64,000 nt of DNA from Meghimatium bilineatum (GCA_034231615.1 CM067315.1:14014267-14078266), one strand, 5' to 3'; positions 44,271-55,870 are shown, numbered from the stretch's first letter. Translations and numbers: made by a program. Notes: generated by a model from the sequence alone, not told the origin.

Positions 44271-45069
44271 CAGATTTGAACCCCCGATGCAGTTTTTAGT
44301 ATACAAATTATCCTTAGTGGATTGGAGAACTAAAAAATATCAGCTGACCAGTAAGATTGTGCACTAATAGAGACAATGTCTTCTCCAGATATAGGTCCAC
44401 TGGTCAATAAAGAGTCAATTATCCAAGCTGATCCGATGTTCAAAACATACGAAAAGTGACCATTTATTAGTCGTATCAGCCCAGATAAGTGACGCTTGTC
44501 AGACCAGCTCTTACGACCTTCATTTTGAGAAGAGATTAATTTAACTATCGCGGCTCCGGTCATAAATCATTGGATAATTTCTCCTGCATATTTCTAAACT
44601 ACAGCTTGCATCACACAAATAACAACCACATAGAGGTAAATGGTAGCGATGTAAGAGCCATTTTTCTGACAGTCCCATCATGCACTTCGACGACTGTTTC
44701 TGCTTTGTGTGGGGTAGAAATGACATCTCTTCAGTTATCAAGCACAATAAAACATATGGCAAGCGCTTTAAGTTGTGGTATTTGTAATTGACATCATTCA
44801 CCCAACCATATGTGGTCTACCGAGATAGGAATATTAAGTAAATACTTTGAGTGACAGTAGACAAATAAAACTCACGTTTATGAGAATGCAAGTCCACTTA
44901 CAACAAGGCTGATGTTTGTCTGTTCAGTTTTGACAAGCTGGGTTTCCGTTTACTGTATATTTCTGTGAGGCCAGAAAGCTGTAGAAATGGACACATAAAT
45001 CTGAACAGACGCGGATAATCTAATATATATCTGAAAACATATCTATGATAAGCAAATATTGCTCTCTCG
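44271..45069. other. Unassigned, non-repetitive stretch
   Basis: Open frames lie on both strands (minus 44330-44563 and 44541-44801, plus 44570-44791). They overlap each other, have no recognised domain and no clear codon bias. It could hold an exon or an old element. I see no support strong enough to call a gene. Confidence 0.35.
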
Positions 45070-45240
45070 TGTTTACGGGGCTTTAAAGAGGAGCAAAGAA
45101 CAGCAGCACTGTTTACCTTCCATGCATGTAAAAAGAGGCCACTAAGTTTTTTTTGCTGCGGAGTTGGCTGTTACATATCATATAGCGTCAAAGTGACCCA
45201 GAAGTCACGCTCAAGTCGTATGTGTACGGCAGAAAAGCGA
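45070..45240 (+). mobile_element. DR1 5' part, cut off by an array
   Basis: ACGGGGCTTTAAAGAGGAGC, AAAGAACAGCAGCACTG, TTTACCTTCCATGCATG, TCAAAGTGACCCAGAAGTCA and AAGTCGTATGTGTACGGCAG follow DR1 order up to the GGCCGAAAGGCG point. The 43-bp array begins there (GCAGAAAAGCGACAATAAGG). Confidence 0.8.
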
Positions 45241-47602
45241 CAATAAGGTTGTGTTTTATTGTTTCCAGTCTGGGTGAATGCGACAATAAGGTGGTGTTTT
45301 ACTGTTTCCAGTCTGGGTAAATGCGACAATAAGGTTGTGTTTTACTGTTTCCAGTCTGGGTAAATGCGACAATAAGGTTGTGTTTTACTGTTTCCAGTCT
45401 GGGTAAATGCGACAATAAGGTGGTGTTTTACTGTTTCCAGTCTGGGTAAATGCGACAATAAGGTTGTGTTTTACTGTTTCCAGTCTGGGTAAATGCGACA
45501 ATAAGGTGGTGTTTTACTGTTTCCAGTCTGGGTAAATGCGACAATAAGGTGGTGTTTTACTGTTTCCAGTCTGGGTAAATGCGACAATAAGGTGGTGTTT
45601 TACTGTTTCCAGTCTGGGTAAATGCGACAATAAGGTGGTGTTTTAATGTTTCCAGTCTGGGTAAATGCGACACGGAGGTGGTGTTTTACTGTTTCCAGTC
45701 TGGGTAAATGCGACAATAAGGTGGTGTTTTACTGTTTCCAGTCTGGGTAAATGCGACAATAAGGTGGTGTTTTACTGTTTCCAGTCTGGGTAAATGCGAC
45801 AATAAGGTGGTGTTTTACTGTTTCCAGTCTGGGTAAATGCGACAATAAGGTGGTGTTTTACTGTTTCCAGTCTGGGTAAATGCGACACGGAGGTGGTGTT
45901 TTAATGTTTCCAGTCTGGGTAAATGCGACAATAAGGTGGTGTTTTACTGTTTCCAATCTGGGTAAATGCGACAATAAGGTGGTGTTTTACTGTTTCCAGT
46001 CTGGGTAAATGCGACACGGAGGTGGTGTTTACTGTTTCCAGTCTGGGTAAATGCGACAATAAGGTGGTGTTTTACTGTTTCCAATCTGGGTAAATGCGAC
46101 AATAAGGTGGTGTTTTACTGTTTCCAGTCTGGGTAAATGCGACAATAAGGTGGTGTATTACTGTTTCCAGTCTGGGTAAATGCGACAATAAGGTGGTGTT
46201 TTACTGTTTCCAGTCTGGGTGAATACGACAATAAGGTGGTGTTTTACTGTTTCCAGTCTGGGTGAATGCGACAATAAGGTGGTGTTTTGCTGTTTCCAGT
46301 CTGATTAAATGCGACACTAAGGTGGTGTTTTACTGTTTCCAGTCTGGGTAAATGCAACAATAAGGTGGTGTTTTACTGTTTCCAGTCTTGGTGAATACGA
46401 CAATAAGGTGGTGTTTTACTGTTTCCAGTCTGGGTGAATGCGACAATAAGGTGGTGTTTTACTGTTTCCAGTCTTGGTGAATGAAACAATAAGGTGGTGT
46501 TTTACTGTTTTCAGTCTGGATAAATGCAACAATAAGGTGGTGTTTTACTGTTTCCAGTCTGGGTAAATGCGACGATAAGGTGGTGTTTTACTGTTTCCAG
46601 TCTGGGTAAATGCGACTATGTTTTACTGTTTCCAGTCTGGGTAAATGCGACAATAAGGTGGTGTTTTACTGTTTCCAGTCTGATTAAATGCGACAATAAG
46701 GTGGTGTTTTACTGTTTCCAGTCTGATTAAATGCGACAATAAGGTGGTGTTTTACTGTTTCCAGTCTGATTAAATGCGACAATAAGGTGGTGTTTTACTG
46801 TTTCCAGTCTGGGTAAATGCAACAATAAGGTGGTGTTTTACTGTTTCCAGTCTGATTAAATGCGACAATAAGGTGGTGTTTTACTGTTTCCAGTCTGATT
46901 AAATGCGACAATAAGGTGGTGTTTTACTGTTTCCAGTCTGGGTAAATGCAACAATAAGGTGGTGTTTTACTGTTTCCAGTCTGGTTGAATATAACAATAA
47001 GGTGGTGTTTTACTGTTTCCAGTCTAGGTGAATGCGACAATAATGTAGTGTTTTACTGTTTCCAGTCTGGGTAAATGCGACAATAAGGTTGTGTTTTACT
47101 GTTTCCAGTCTGATTAAATGCGACAATAAGGTGGTGTTTTACTGTTTCCAGTCTGATTAAATGCGACAATAAGGTGGTGTTTTACTGTTTCCAGTCTGAT
47201 TAAATGCGACAATAAGGTGGTGTTTTACTGTTTCCAGTCTGGGTAAATGCAACAATAAGGTGGTGTTTTACTGTTTCCAGTCTGGTTGAATATAACAATA
47301 AGGTGGTGTTTTACTGTTTCCAGTCTAGGTGAATGCGACAATAATGTAGTGTTTTACTGTTTCCAGTCTGGGTAAATGCGACAATAAGGTTGTGTTTTAC
47401 TGTTTCCAGTCTGATTAAATGCGACAATAAGGTGGTGTTTTACTGTTTCCAGTCTGATTAAATGCGACAATAAGTGGTGTATTACTGTTTCCAGTCTGAT
47501 TAAATGCGACAATAAGGTTGTGTTTTACTGTTTCCAGTCTGATTAAATGCGACAATAAGGTGGTGTTTTACTGTTTCCAGTCTGGGTAAATGCGACAATA
47601 TA
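45238..47602. repeat. 43-bp minisatellite, about 55 copies
   Basis: Units of GCGACAATAAGGTGGTGTTT, TACTGTTTCCAGTCTGGGTA and AAT. Variants include GATTAAATGC, GGTTGAATATAAC and CACGGAGG. In the right part a seven-unit block recurs exactly 301 bp apart (CTGGTTGAATATAAC at 46981 and 47282). Confidence 0.98.
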
Positions 47603-47691
47603 CTGAACCATGAGTTCTCAAAGTTTGAAAGGACAAACTATCGTGAAGAACAGTTTAAACCACAGATCAAGTCTGGGATAAAGAGGAAATT

Positions 47692-48097
47692 GATTCTTGA
47701 TTAGAAAACTGGCCTCACAGCACGTGGGGCATTCCCATAAGTGCTCCGCCCTGTGTTCCAGCAGCCATTCGACAAATGGTGTTTCGAGTCCAATGCCGCA
47801 AAAAACAGACGTCGACATCAGAGCACATCTCTGGCCCTTGCGACAGTTTCCTTTGTTGTTCCGCCCACCCACGCTGTGCCCGTAACTAGTTCAAGCACAA
47901 CGTCGGCATGTCGGAAGAACATGGTAACTGTTATCGAAGGTGACGACTACGGGGTGGTATAGATGACGTGCCATGAAGCTTCTATAAGAAGATAACCTCA
48001 ATATAAAGGCATGTCATCTACTAAGGTTTTCTGTTGCATGGTTGGTTTGTCTAGTGAGCCATTGGTGTGAGACCCAGAGACACAACCGCATGCGTAT
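47692..48097. mobile_element. Dispersed repeat DR3, copy 2
   Basis: Closely similar to 38403-38807, including GGCATTCCCATAxGT, CGAGTCCAATGCCGCA, AGTTCAAGCACAACGTCGGC and GGTTTTCTGTTGCATG. AGGAAAT flanks the left (47684-47690), and AAAGGAAATAAA follows the right end, a possible 7-bp duplication. Confidence 0.75.
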
Positions 48098-48224
48098 AAA
48101 AAGGAAATAAATATGTGAACTCTTTGATGATGCGAGTGTTAACACGTGTTCGGAACTAAGTGAAACGTTGAGAGCCCGTGTCTGCTGGCACATTTGATGG
48201 TGAGAATAGGAGGTAACAAAAGCT

Positions 48225-48470
48225 TTGACGTTGATTGTCGTATCTCACTTGATGGAAGGACTGAAAGACGCTCTTTATATATCCATTTTCGCACGCGTGG
48301 CCAGATCCCAGTCGAACAATCGTAAATATATTGCCATTGAAATTAAAGAAAGGCTGCTCAACCCTGGTCGAGAAGGTAAGTTTTACACAAATATTTTACA
48401 AGCTGTCCTAGAAAAACATCCAGAGTATTCTGACTGGGTAAGATCCATGAGCGAGAATCTGCTTAACTAA
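48225..48470 (+). other. Open frame of unknown function, not a supported gene
   Basis: An 81-codon frame, hydrophilic and not repetitive, contains ERLLNPGREGKFYTNILQAV and LEKHPEYSDWVRSM. I do not recognise it. AAGGTAAGT at about 48375 could be a splice donor. It lies just upstream of a LINE C-terminus and could be part of the same element or an old host exon. Confidence 0.3.
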
Positions 48471-48544
48471 TGATAATCGGAATTATATGAAAGAACAAGT
48501 AATAGGATTTATCACTGGTTAAAACATTTTTAGACTAACTGAAC

Positions 48545-48850
48545 CAGCAAGCCCTTATGTGGAGACCTACAAGGAAAGACAAAGAGGAAGACCCAAAATT
48601 ACCCTAAAAAGCACCATACTTAAAGATGGAGGAATAATAGGTTCGCCACTTCCAGAAAACATGTGATAAGTTTGACCTTACCATCTGTTAAAAGGTCAGA
48701 AGGAAGAATAATAGGTTACAAGTCCATACAAGAACTAAAAGTACGCGCAGCAGCGAACCGAAACACACAGAGAATGAAAACCTCTGCCCTATATGTCAGA
48801 AACAAACAAACTGATAAGGGTTAAGTGTTGGCAACTGCGTCGTGAGCTCC
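48545..48850 (+). pseudogene. LINE C-terminal fragment, degenerate
   Basis: KERQRGRPKITLKSTILKD near 48570 resembles the basic GRPxxT block of LINE ORF2 tails. A later frame has GYKSIQELKV and MKTSALYVRNKQTD, similar to the LxxLAxDRxxWR end of that class. Weak match. Confidence 0.4.
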
Positions 48851-49176
48851 TGCTTACTGGAGACACCGTACGTGATGAAACTTGACCGCCGATATTATAA
48901 CTGGCTAATTAGAAATTCAGCCTTCCTCATGACATATTTGACTATTCATTAGTCATTAAGAAGGCTGGTTTTTTAATCAGTCAATAGGTCTTATGTTGTA
49001 GCAGGTTATGAATGAACCATCTACATCAATGTTTTTCAACATTTTTTTGGGTACTATGCCCCACCTGTCTTTTTCAAATACTGATGCCCCCCCCCTATAT
49101 AACGTATACATATTTTGTATTTTCAAAAATGTAATTATTCCAAATGAAATCTAATTACAACTTGTTTGAATTCCCT
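48851..49176. other. No gene; degenerate terminus-like sequence
   Basis: CAACATTTTTTTGGGTACTA, CCCCACCTGTC and a C-run, CCCCCCCCCTATATAACG, near 49085. No element defined. Confidence 0.35.
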
Positions 49177-49415
49177 CCCACCCCTGTCAAAAAACTGCCA
49201 ATACTGCATTTTACCAGTTCAGGCGTTGCAGGGAGGGGATTGAGTAGCTGTGTGATAAAGGCCGCATGATCTTGCTATCGCCACGTCATGTACAGGGTGA
49301 GTTTTTTAATTTACCCTCAGACAGAAAAAACCCAGTCCTTACCGGGGATCGAACTCTAGACCTCACTCGTGTGAAACTAGCGTTCTAACCTCACGGCCAT
49401 GCACCACACCCCCAA
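49177..49415 (-). mobile_element. SINE-C, tRNA-derived, single-copy tail
   Basis: The minus strand starts GTGTGGTGCATGGCCGTGAG (A-box region), with B box AGTTCGATCCC at 49345-49356. It continues through GAGGGTAAATTAAAAAACTC, ACCCTGTACATGACGTGG, GCGGCCTTTATCACACAGCT and CAATCCCCTCCCTGCAAC. That last segment occurs once here but about nine times in the copy at 58372-58945. Confidence 0.85.
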
Positions 49416-49739
49416 CCCCTGAACAAGGACATTGTCTCACGCCCCCCCCCCCCCACGAACATGAAAAATGCCTCCCACTCAGAACAAGAAAATTGCCCCT
49501 CTCCACGTGGGGCATGGCATCATGTTGGGAACATTGATCTAGGCTGAAATTTGCAGAACTCTATATTCAGCGTGGTAGTAGTAAAGAATGGCTCCCACAA
49601 GGCACCGTTAGCACGCATGTCCTTCGACATCTGCTAGAGGAGATTGAACACTTATGGGAATGTCAAAAAATGTGGCCATATCGAATCACAACTATAATCA
49701 TAAGCATATATAAAACTATTGTGGCAACACGTCAATGGA
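49416..49739. other. No gene; C-runs and degenerate repeat
   Basis: CACGCCCCCCCCCCCCCACG near 49440. Otherwise not recognised. Confidence 0.4.
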
Positions 49740-49860
49740 ACTGAATACATCACTTCATCAGAAGAGAGTTAGACAAGCCCACAGGATTGATCTTATCAGG
49801 GAAATTGGAAGGCAGATTATGATAAGACGAACAAGGATTACAGGGAGACGAACAGCAAGG
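49740..49860 (+). pseudogene. LINE C-terminal fragment at the array edge
   Basis: HHFIRRELDKPTGLILSGKL and EGR correspond to the GHxxRR...LENxILxGKxEGKR segment before the basic tail of LINE-gamma-like ORF2. The next residues, RRTRITGRRTARxRLREL, lead without a break into the first array unit. Confidence 0.55.
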
Positions 49861-52330
49861 TAGCGACTTAGGGAGTTAGAGCTGATAGCGTTACTGAAGG
49901 GGAGACGAAGAGCAAGGCAGTGACTTAAGGGGTTAGAGCTGATAGCGTTACTGAAGGGGAGACGAACAGCAAGGCAGCGACTTCAGGGGTTAGAGCTGAT
50001 AGCGTTACTGAAGGGGAGACGAACAACAAGGCAGCGACTTAAGGGGTTAGAGCTGATAGCGTTACTGAAGGGGAGACGAACAGCATGGCAGCGACAAAGG
50101 GGGTGAGTAAGAGCTGATAGTGTTACTGAAGGGGAGACGAACACCAAGGCAGCGACTTAGGGGATTAGAGCTGATAGTGTTACAGAAGGGGAGACGAACA
50201 GCAAGGCAGCGACTTAGGGGATTAGAGCTGATAGTGTTACTGAAGGGGAGACGAACAACAAGGCAGCGACTTAGGGGATTAGAGCTGATAGCGTTACTGA
50301 AGGGGAGACGAACAAGGCAGCGACTTAGGGGATTAGAGCTGATGGCGTTACTGAAGGGGAGACGAACAAGGGAGCGACTTAGGGAATTAGAGATGATAGC
50401 GTTACTGAAGGGGAGACGAACAAGGCAGCGACTTATGGTATTAGAGCTGATAGCGTTACTGAAGGGGAGACGAACAAGGCAGCGACTTAGGGAATTAGAG
50501 CTGATAGCGTTACTGAAGGGGAGACGAACAAGGCAGCGACTTAGGGAATTAGAGCTGATAGCGTTACTGAAGGGGAGACGAACAAGGCAGCGACGTATGG
50601 TATTAGAGCTGATAGCGTTACTGAAGGGTAGAAGAACAACAAGGCAGCGACTTAGGGGATTAGAGCTGATAGCGTTACTGAAGTGGAGACGAACAAGGCA
50701 GCGACTTAGGGGATTAGAGCTGATAGCGTTACTGAAGGGGAGACGAACAAGGCAGCAACTTAGGGAATTAGAGGTGATAGCGTTACTGAAGGGGAGACGA
50801 ACAAGGCAGCGACTTAGGGAATTAGAGCTGATAGCGTTACTGAAGGGGAGACGAACAACAAGGCAGCGACTTAGGGGATTAGAGCTGATAGCGTTACTGA
50901 AGTGGAGACGAACAAGGCAGCAACTTAGGGAATTAGAGCTGATAGCGTTACTGAAGGGGAGACGAACAAGGCAGCAACTTAGGGAATTAGAGCTGATAGC
51001 GTTACTGAAGGGGAGACGAACAAGGCAGCGACTTAGGGAATTAGAGCTGATAGCGTTACTGAAGGGAGACGAACAACAAGGCAGCGACTTAGGGGATTAG
51101 AGCTGATAGCGTTACTGAAGTGGAGACGAACAAGGCAGCGACTTAGGGGATTAGAGCAGATAGCGTTACTGAAGGGAGACGAACAACAAGGCAGCGACTT
51201 AGGGGATTAGAGCTGATAGCGTTACTGAAGTGGAGACGAACAAGGCAGCAACTTAGGGAATTAGAGCTGATAGCGTTACTGAAGGGGAGACGAACAAGGC
51301 AGCAACTTAGGGAATTAGAGCTGATAGCGTTACTGAAGGGGAGACGAACAAGGCAGCGACTTAGGGAATTAGAGCTGATAGCGTTACTGAAGGGAGACGA
51401 ACAACAAGGCAGCGACTTAGGGGATTAGAGCTGATAGCGTTACTGAAGTGGAGACGAACAAGGCAGCGACTTAGGGGATTAGAGCTGATAGCGTTACTGA
51501 AGGGGAGACGAACAAGGCAGCAACTTAGGGAATTAGAGGTGATAGCGTTACTGAAGGGGAGACGAACAAGGCAGCGACTTAGGGAATTAGAGCTGATAGC
51601 GTTACTGAAGGGGAGACGAACAACAAGGCAGCGACTTAGGGGATTAGAGCTGATAGCGTTACTGAAGTGGAGACGAACAAGGCAGCAACTTAGGGAATTA
51701 GAGCTGATAGCGTTACTGAAGGGGAGACGAACAAGGCAGCAACTTAGGGAATTAGAGCTGATAGCGTTACTGAAGGGGAGACGAACAAGGCAGCGACTTA
51801 GGGAATTAGAGCTGATAGCGTTACTGAAGGGAGACGAACAACAAGGCAGCGACTTAGGGGATTAGAGCTGATAGCGTTACTGAAGTGGAGACGAACAAGG
51901 CAGCGACTTAGGGGATTAGAGCAGATAGCGTTACTGAAGGGAGACGAACAACAAGGCAGCGACTTAGGGGATTAGAGCTGATAGCGTTACTGAAGTGGAG
52001 ACGAACAAGGCAGCAACTTAGGGAATTAGAGCTGATAGCGTTACTGAAGGGGAGACGAACAAGGCAGCAACTTAGGGAATTAGAGCTGATAGCGTTACTG
52101 AAGGGGAGACGAACAAGGCAGCGACTTAGGGAATTAGAGCTGATAGCGTTACTGAAGGGAGACGAACAACAAGGCAGCGACTTAGGGGATTAGAGCTGAT
52201 AGCGTTACTGAAGTGGAGACGAACAAGGCAGCGACTTAGGGGATTAGAGCTGATAGCGTTACTGAAGGGGAGACGAATAAGGCAGCCACAAAGGGGGGTG
52301 AGTAACAGCTGATAGCGTTACTGAAGTGAT
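49835..52330. repeat. 54/57-bp minisatellite with 765-bp higher-order repeat
   Basis: Units of GGGAGACGAACAAGGCAGCG, ACTTAGGGAATTAGAGCTGA and TAGCGTTACTGAAG, or 57 bp when an extra CAA is present. From about 50640 to 52260, a 765-bp block repeats essentially identically: TTAGAGGT occurs at 50768 and 51533, and TTAGAGCAGA at 51151 and 51916. One-base deletions (GAAGGGAGAC) end the 326-codon frame at 51100. Confidence 0.98.
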
Positions 52331-52854
52331 TCTGCTGTCTAAGCCGTTTCCGGTAATCAGAGAGTAGATAGCCTTATATACAATGCCATAGACGGCGAAA
52401 GGACGATGGTGTGAACTGCTTCACGAGAGCCATCTGAATGCCGACACCGCAACTGCCAACACAGTGATTCGGTGAATTTGGTATTAAACGAGGAATTATT
52501 TAAATAAAAAGCCTGACAGTAGAATGAGAAGCGAATTCAACCAGTGAGTCACAAGAACCATTTGCATACATGTCCTCGGAAATTTGATATATGAGAATGT
52601 GCAATTATGGGAGTCGGCCCGTATTGCAATGACGCCGGTACGTATTTCAGAACGCATAATTCACAAAATTGTTCAGTCCAAATGGGCACACAGTATCATA
52701 GAGAAATAACAGATTCTTGATGACAAATCACCTTATATGATTGAAACTGAAGGAATGATTGTATTTGTTCTTGTCTAAACATCCAGATGGCCAGTGATAG
52801 TGATCGATTTGCTGGTTCGTGGCAATTCTATTCAATATATCGTAGAAATTAAAC
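52331..52854. other. No recognised feature
   Basis: Ordinary sequence between arrays. Short open frames only. Confidence 0.5.
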
Positions 52855-53480
52855 ATAGTGGAAACTAAATATAAACAAATAGTAAAAACTAAATATAAAC
52901 ATATAGTAAAAACTAAATATAAACATATAGTAAAAACTAAATATAAACAAATAGTAAAAACTAATTATAAACATATAGTAAAAACTAAATATAATTATAA
53001 CATGCAAACTAAATATAATAATAGGATTTAATGTAAACATAATCATAGCGTCTAAAGTAAACATAATCATAGCGTCTAAAGTAAATATAATCGGAGCGTC
53101 TAAAGTAAATATAATCATAGCGTCTAATGTAAATATAATCATAGCGTCTAATGTAAACATAATCATAGCGTATAAAGTAAATATAATCATAGCGTCTAAT
53201 GTAAACATAATCATAGCGTATAAAGTAAATATAATCATAGCGTCTAATGTAAACATAATCATAGCGTCTAATGTAAACATATTCATAGTGTACAAACTAA
53301 GCACGTAGATTAAAACTAAACAACAAAGACATTCTTAACGTGTAAACTAAACGGAACTACAACGTGATAATTAAAGACAATCATAATGTGCAATTTCAAT
53401 TAAATCATAAAGTATAAACTAAATTCAATCATAATTCGTAAACTAAAATCAATAAAAGCTCGTAAATTAAACAAAATCAT
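52855..53480. repeat. 24-bp minisatellite, two subtypes
   Basis: Left subtype ACTAAATATAAACATATAGT plus AAAA. Right subtype TAAACATAATCATAGCGTCT plus AATG. Decayed units (AACTAAACACAATCATAACG-like) continue to 53740 and again at 55060-55240, so DR1 and a LINE were inserted into one original array. Confidence 0.93.
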
Positions 53481-53494
53481 AACGTGTACACACC

Positions 53495-53660
53495 GCTGAA
53501 GACGGATGTTTTGGGCGATTTGTGCAAATAAAACGACAACACAACGCATTTCCATTCTCTGGACTATATTCAACTGGAAATCTTGTAGGATCATTGTCCT
53601 GTTACAAGAGAAACCCAGCGGGCATTTGAGAATGAACGCTGAAGAAGAAGAAGAATAACG
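53495..53660 (+). mobile_element. DR1 retroposon, subtype B
   Basis: GCTGAAGACGGATGTTTTGG, GCAAATAAAACGACAACACA, ACGCATTTCCATTCTCTGGA, then AACGCTGAAGAAGAAGAAGA. Inserted into the 24-bp array. Confidence 0.85.
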
Positions 53661-53789
53661 TGTACACAAAACGCAATCATAACATGTAAATTAATCACAA
53701 TAATAGAATGAATTACCGTGACACGCATTCTAAATAGATGATTCCAGGGTTGTCTTTCTCCATGCAAAAAAGGACAATTTTGTTACTTC

Positions 53790-55000
53790 ATCATCATCAT
53801 CAGGTGCCATGCCGGGTGGCGTAGGCGGTCATGGCTCTCCACAGCTCTCTGTCCACAGTATTATGTATCAAAGTCGTTGTTGTTTCTTTGCTGTGCCAGG
53901 TTGTCAAACTGTCTAATATTTTCTCACGTTGTCGCCCTCTGTCTCTGGTGCCTTCAATCTTGCCTGTTGTGATTATGTTCTCTAAACCTGCCTGTCTCAT
54001 GAAGTGGCCAAAAAAAGAAGATTGCCTTTTTCTTATATTGTTGATTAAGGTCCGTTTCGCATTTGACTCTTTTAACACCTCTACATTAGTTTTTCTGGCA
54101 GTCCATGGTATTCTCAGCATTCTTCTGTAGAACCACATCTCTGTTGCCTCCAATCTCCCACTTTCCAGTTTGTTTATTGTCCAACACTCGCACCCATATG
54201 ATAGTATAGGGGTTATATAGCACTGCAGAACTCTCTTTCTCACCTCTAATGACAAGGTCATATTACACAGTATATTTTTCATTTTTCTGAATATTGTTTT
54301 TGCCTGTTCTATTCTGCACCTTATTTCTGTTGAACTTCTTCCATCTGCTGTTATAATTGTACCTAGATATTTGAATTGGTGGACTTGTTTTAATACTATA
54401 TCATTCATTATGATCTTGCAAGGTGTGTTATTTTCTTTCTTTGAAATAACCATTTCTTCTGTTTTCTTGATATTTAGGAAGAGGACTTTCTCTTTGCTTT
54501 CTGTGACTACTACTTTAATTAAGTTTTGAAGGTCTTCCTCACTTTTTGCAATCAGAACAGTGTCATCCGCATATCTCAAATTATATTTATGTTATGTCCT
54601 CCCACTGATATTCCTGGGATATCTACTATTGCACGCAATATGTTTTCACTGTATAGAGAGAACAGGTCTGGTAAAAGCACGCATCCCATCTGACTCCTTG
54701 TTTTATTTGTTGAAAAGGGCCAAATTGCTTTCCTACTCTTATTGCTGCTGTTTGTTGCCAGTACATGTTCTTGATTATTCTTAAATCCTTGCTGTCAATG
54801 TTCAGATTCTCTAGCATGTGTATAATTTCGCTATGTTTAACTTTGTCAAAAGCTTTAGTGTAGTCTATAAAACATAGGTACAGTTCTGTTTTTACCTCTA
54901 TAGACCTCTCTATTAGTGTTCTCAATATATAAATCGCATTGTTGGTGCCTTTGCCTTCTACAAATTTTGTTACTTATTTGTCTGATAATCTATGTTATAT
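53790..55000 (-). pseudogene. LINE-gamma ORF2: RT palm to C-terminus
   Basis: From high to low coordinates: motif A reads CFIDYTKAFDKVKH (about 54860), then NMYWQQTAAIRV and a damaged motif B (IKQGVRWDA, usually GVRQGC). After a frameshift, motif C reads MRYADDTVLIAKSEEDLQNL (54579 down), catalytic aspartates intact. Then come FKYLGTIITADGRSSTEIRC, LSYGCECWTINK, RRMLRIPWTARKTN and TTGKIEGTRDRGRQREKILD. One frame is open for 259 codons (54579-53800). It ends GGCACCTGATGATGATGATG. It is the most complete RT-to-end copy, and only a few lesions separate it from an open ORF. Confidence 0.92.
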
Positions 55001-55059
55001 TTTGAAGTGTTACTCTGTTATTTTGTCTTTCTTTTGACGTAACGATCTCCCAACCAGTG

Positions 55060-55240
55060 GTAATAACGTGTAAACTAAACTCATCTATAACGTATCTATA
55101 ATGTGCTAATTAAAGACACCCATAAATTTGCAAACTAAACACGTAGACTAACAGGTAACACAGTCTTGACGTGAATAAAAAACACAATTATAACTCGTAA
55201 ACTAAATACAAGCATAACATTTTATTACATGACGTCTGCA
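55060..55240. repeat. Residual 24-bp array right of the LINE
   Basis: GTGTAAACTAAACTCATCTA, TAACGTATCTATAATGTGC and TAACTCGTAAACTAAATAC continue the satellite interrupted at about 53745. Confidence 0.75.
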
Positions 55241-55269
55241 TTAACGGATGACCACAGATAAGCTCCAAT

Positions 55270-55553
55270 CGCCCGTGTGTTGCCGGGGCCCGAAAGGGGA
55301 GCAAAGAATAGCAACACTGTTTACCTTCCACGCATGTCGTAAAAGGTGACTAAGGAGGTTATGGGGTGGTCTTGGCTCTCCCATCCTATATAGGGTCAGT
55401 GACCCAAAGCCATGCTGAAGTCGGATGTATCAGGCCGAAAGGCGCAAATATCGCAGCAATGCTGTAAACCATGACACAACGCATTCCGTTCTCCGGACTA
55501 CATTCTACTGATCTGCAGGAGTTTGACAACGAACGCAGAAGAAGAAGAAGAAG
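55270..55553 (+). mobile_element. DR1 retroposon, full-length reference copy
   Basis: 284 bp, from GCCCGTGTGTTGCCGGGGCC to GAACGCAGAAGAAGAAG. AAGCTCCAAT before it (55260-55269) and AAGCTTCAAT after it (55554-55563) form a target duplication with one change. No pol III A/B boxes are clear and there is no open frame. The (GAA)n tail and the target duplications say it is a retroposon. Thirteen copies or pieces lie in this window. Confidence 0.9.
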
Positions 55554-55769
55554 AAGCTTCAATGGTCTGGCGACGGGTTCCCCCAGGCTGGACAGACCCA
55601 GAATAATTGTGAAAAAGAACGAAAAAAGTGCTAGTACCTGGTACTGGTAGCTGTAATGACGGCCAAAAGTTCAAGTTTAATATATTGATGGCCGTTTAAG
55701 ATGAAAGGACAAAAGACAAACTGGCAAAAAAAATTATCCTCATTAGTATCTCCTGCACAATTTTCATCA

Positions 55770-55870
55770 TCATCATTATCAAGTGCCGTCTCCGCAACGA
55801 AGGTTGGCTGCAACGTATCTACAACATCTCCTGTCTCTTGTCTTGGTGGTGCACTCTGCTAGACTGTAAC
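55770..55870 (-). pseudogene. LINE-delta 3' end
   Basis: GGCACTTGATAATGATGATG on the minus strand, preceded by AACCTTCGTTGCGGAGAC and CACCACCAAGACAAGAGACA, identical in order to 62025-62105. Contains only the last about 35 codons. Confidence 0.8.

Noticed and set aside
44330-44801. Host exon on the minus strand
   Set aside because: Frames exist on both strands, with no recognised domain and no convincing splice sites.
50120-51100. 326-codon Arg/Leu-rich frame
   Set aside because: By-product of a 54/57-bp array; it ends at a one-base deletion in a unit. The residual LINE similarity is in the seed only.
54560-54784. Plus-strand frame over the LINE-gamma region
   Set aside because: Shadow of the minus-strand reverse transcriptase.
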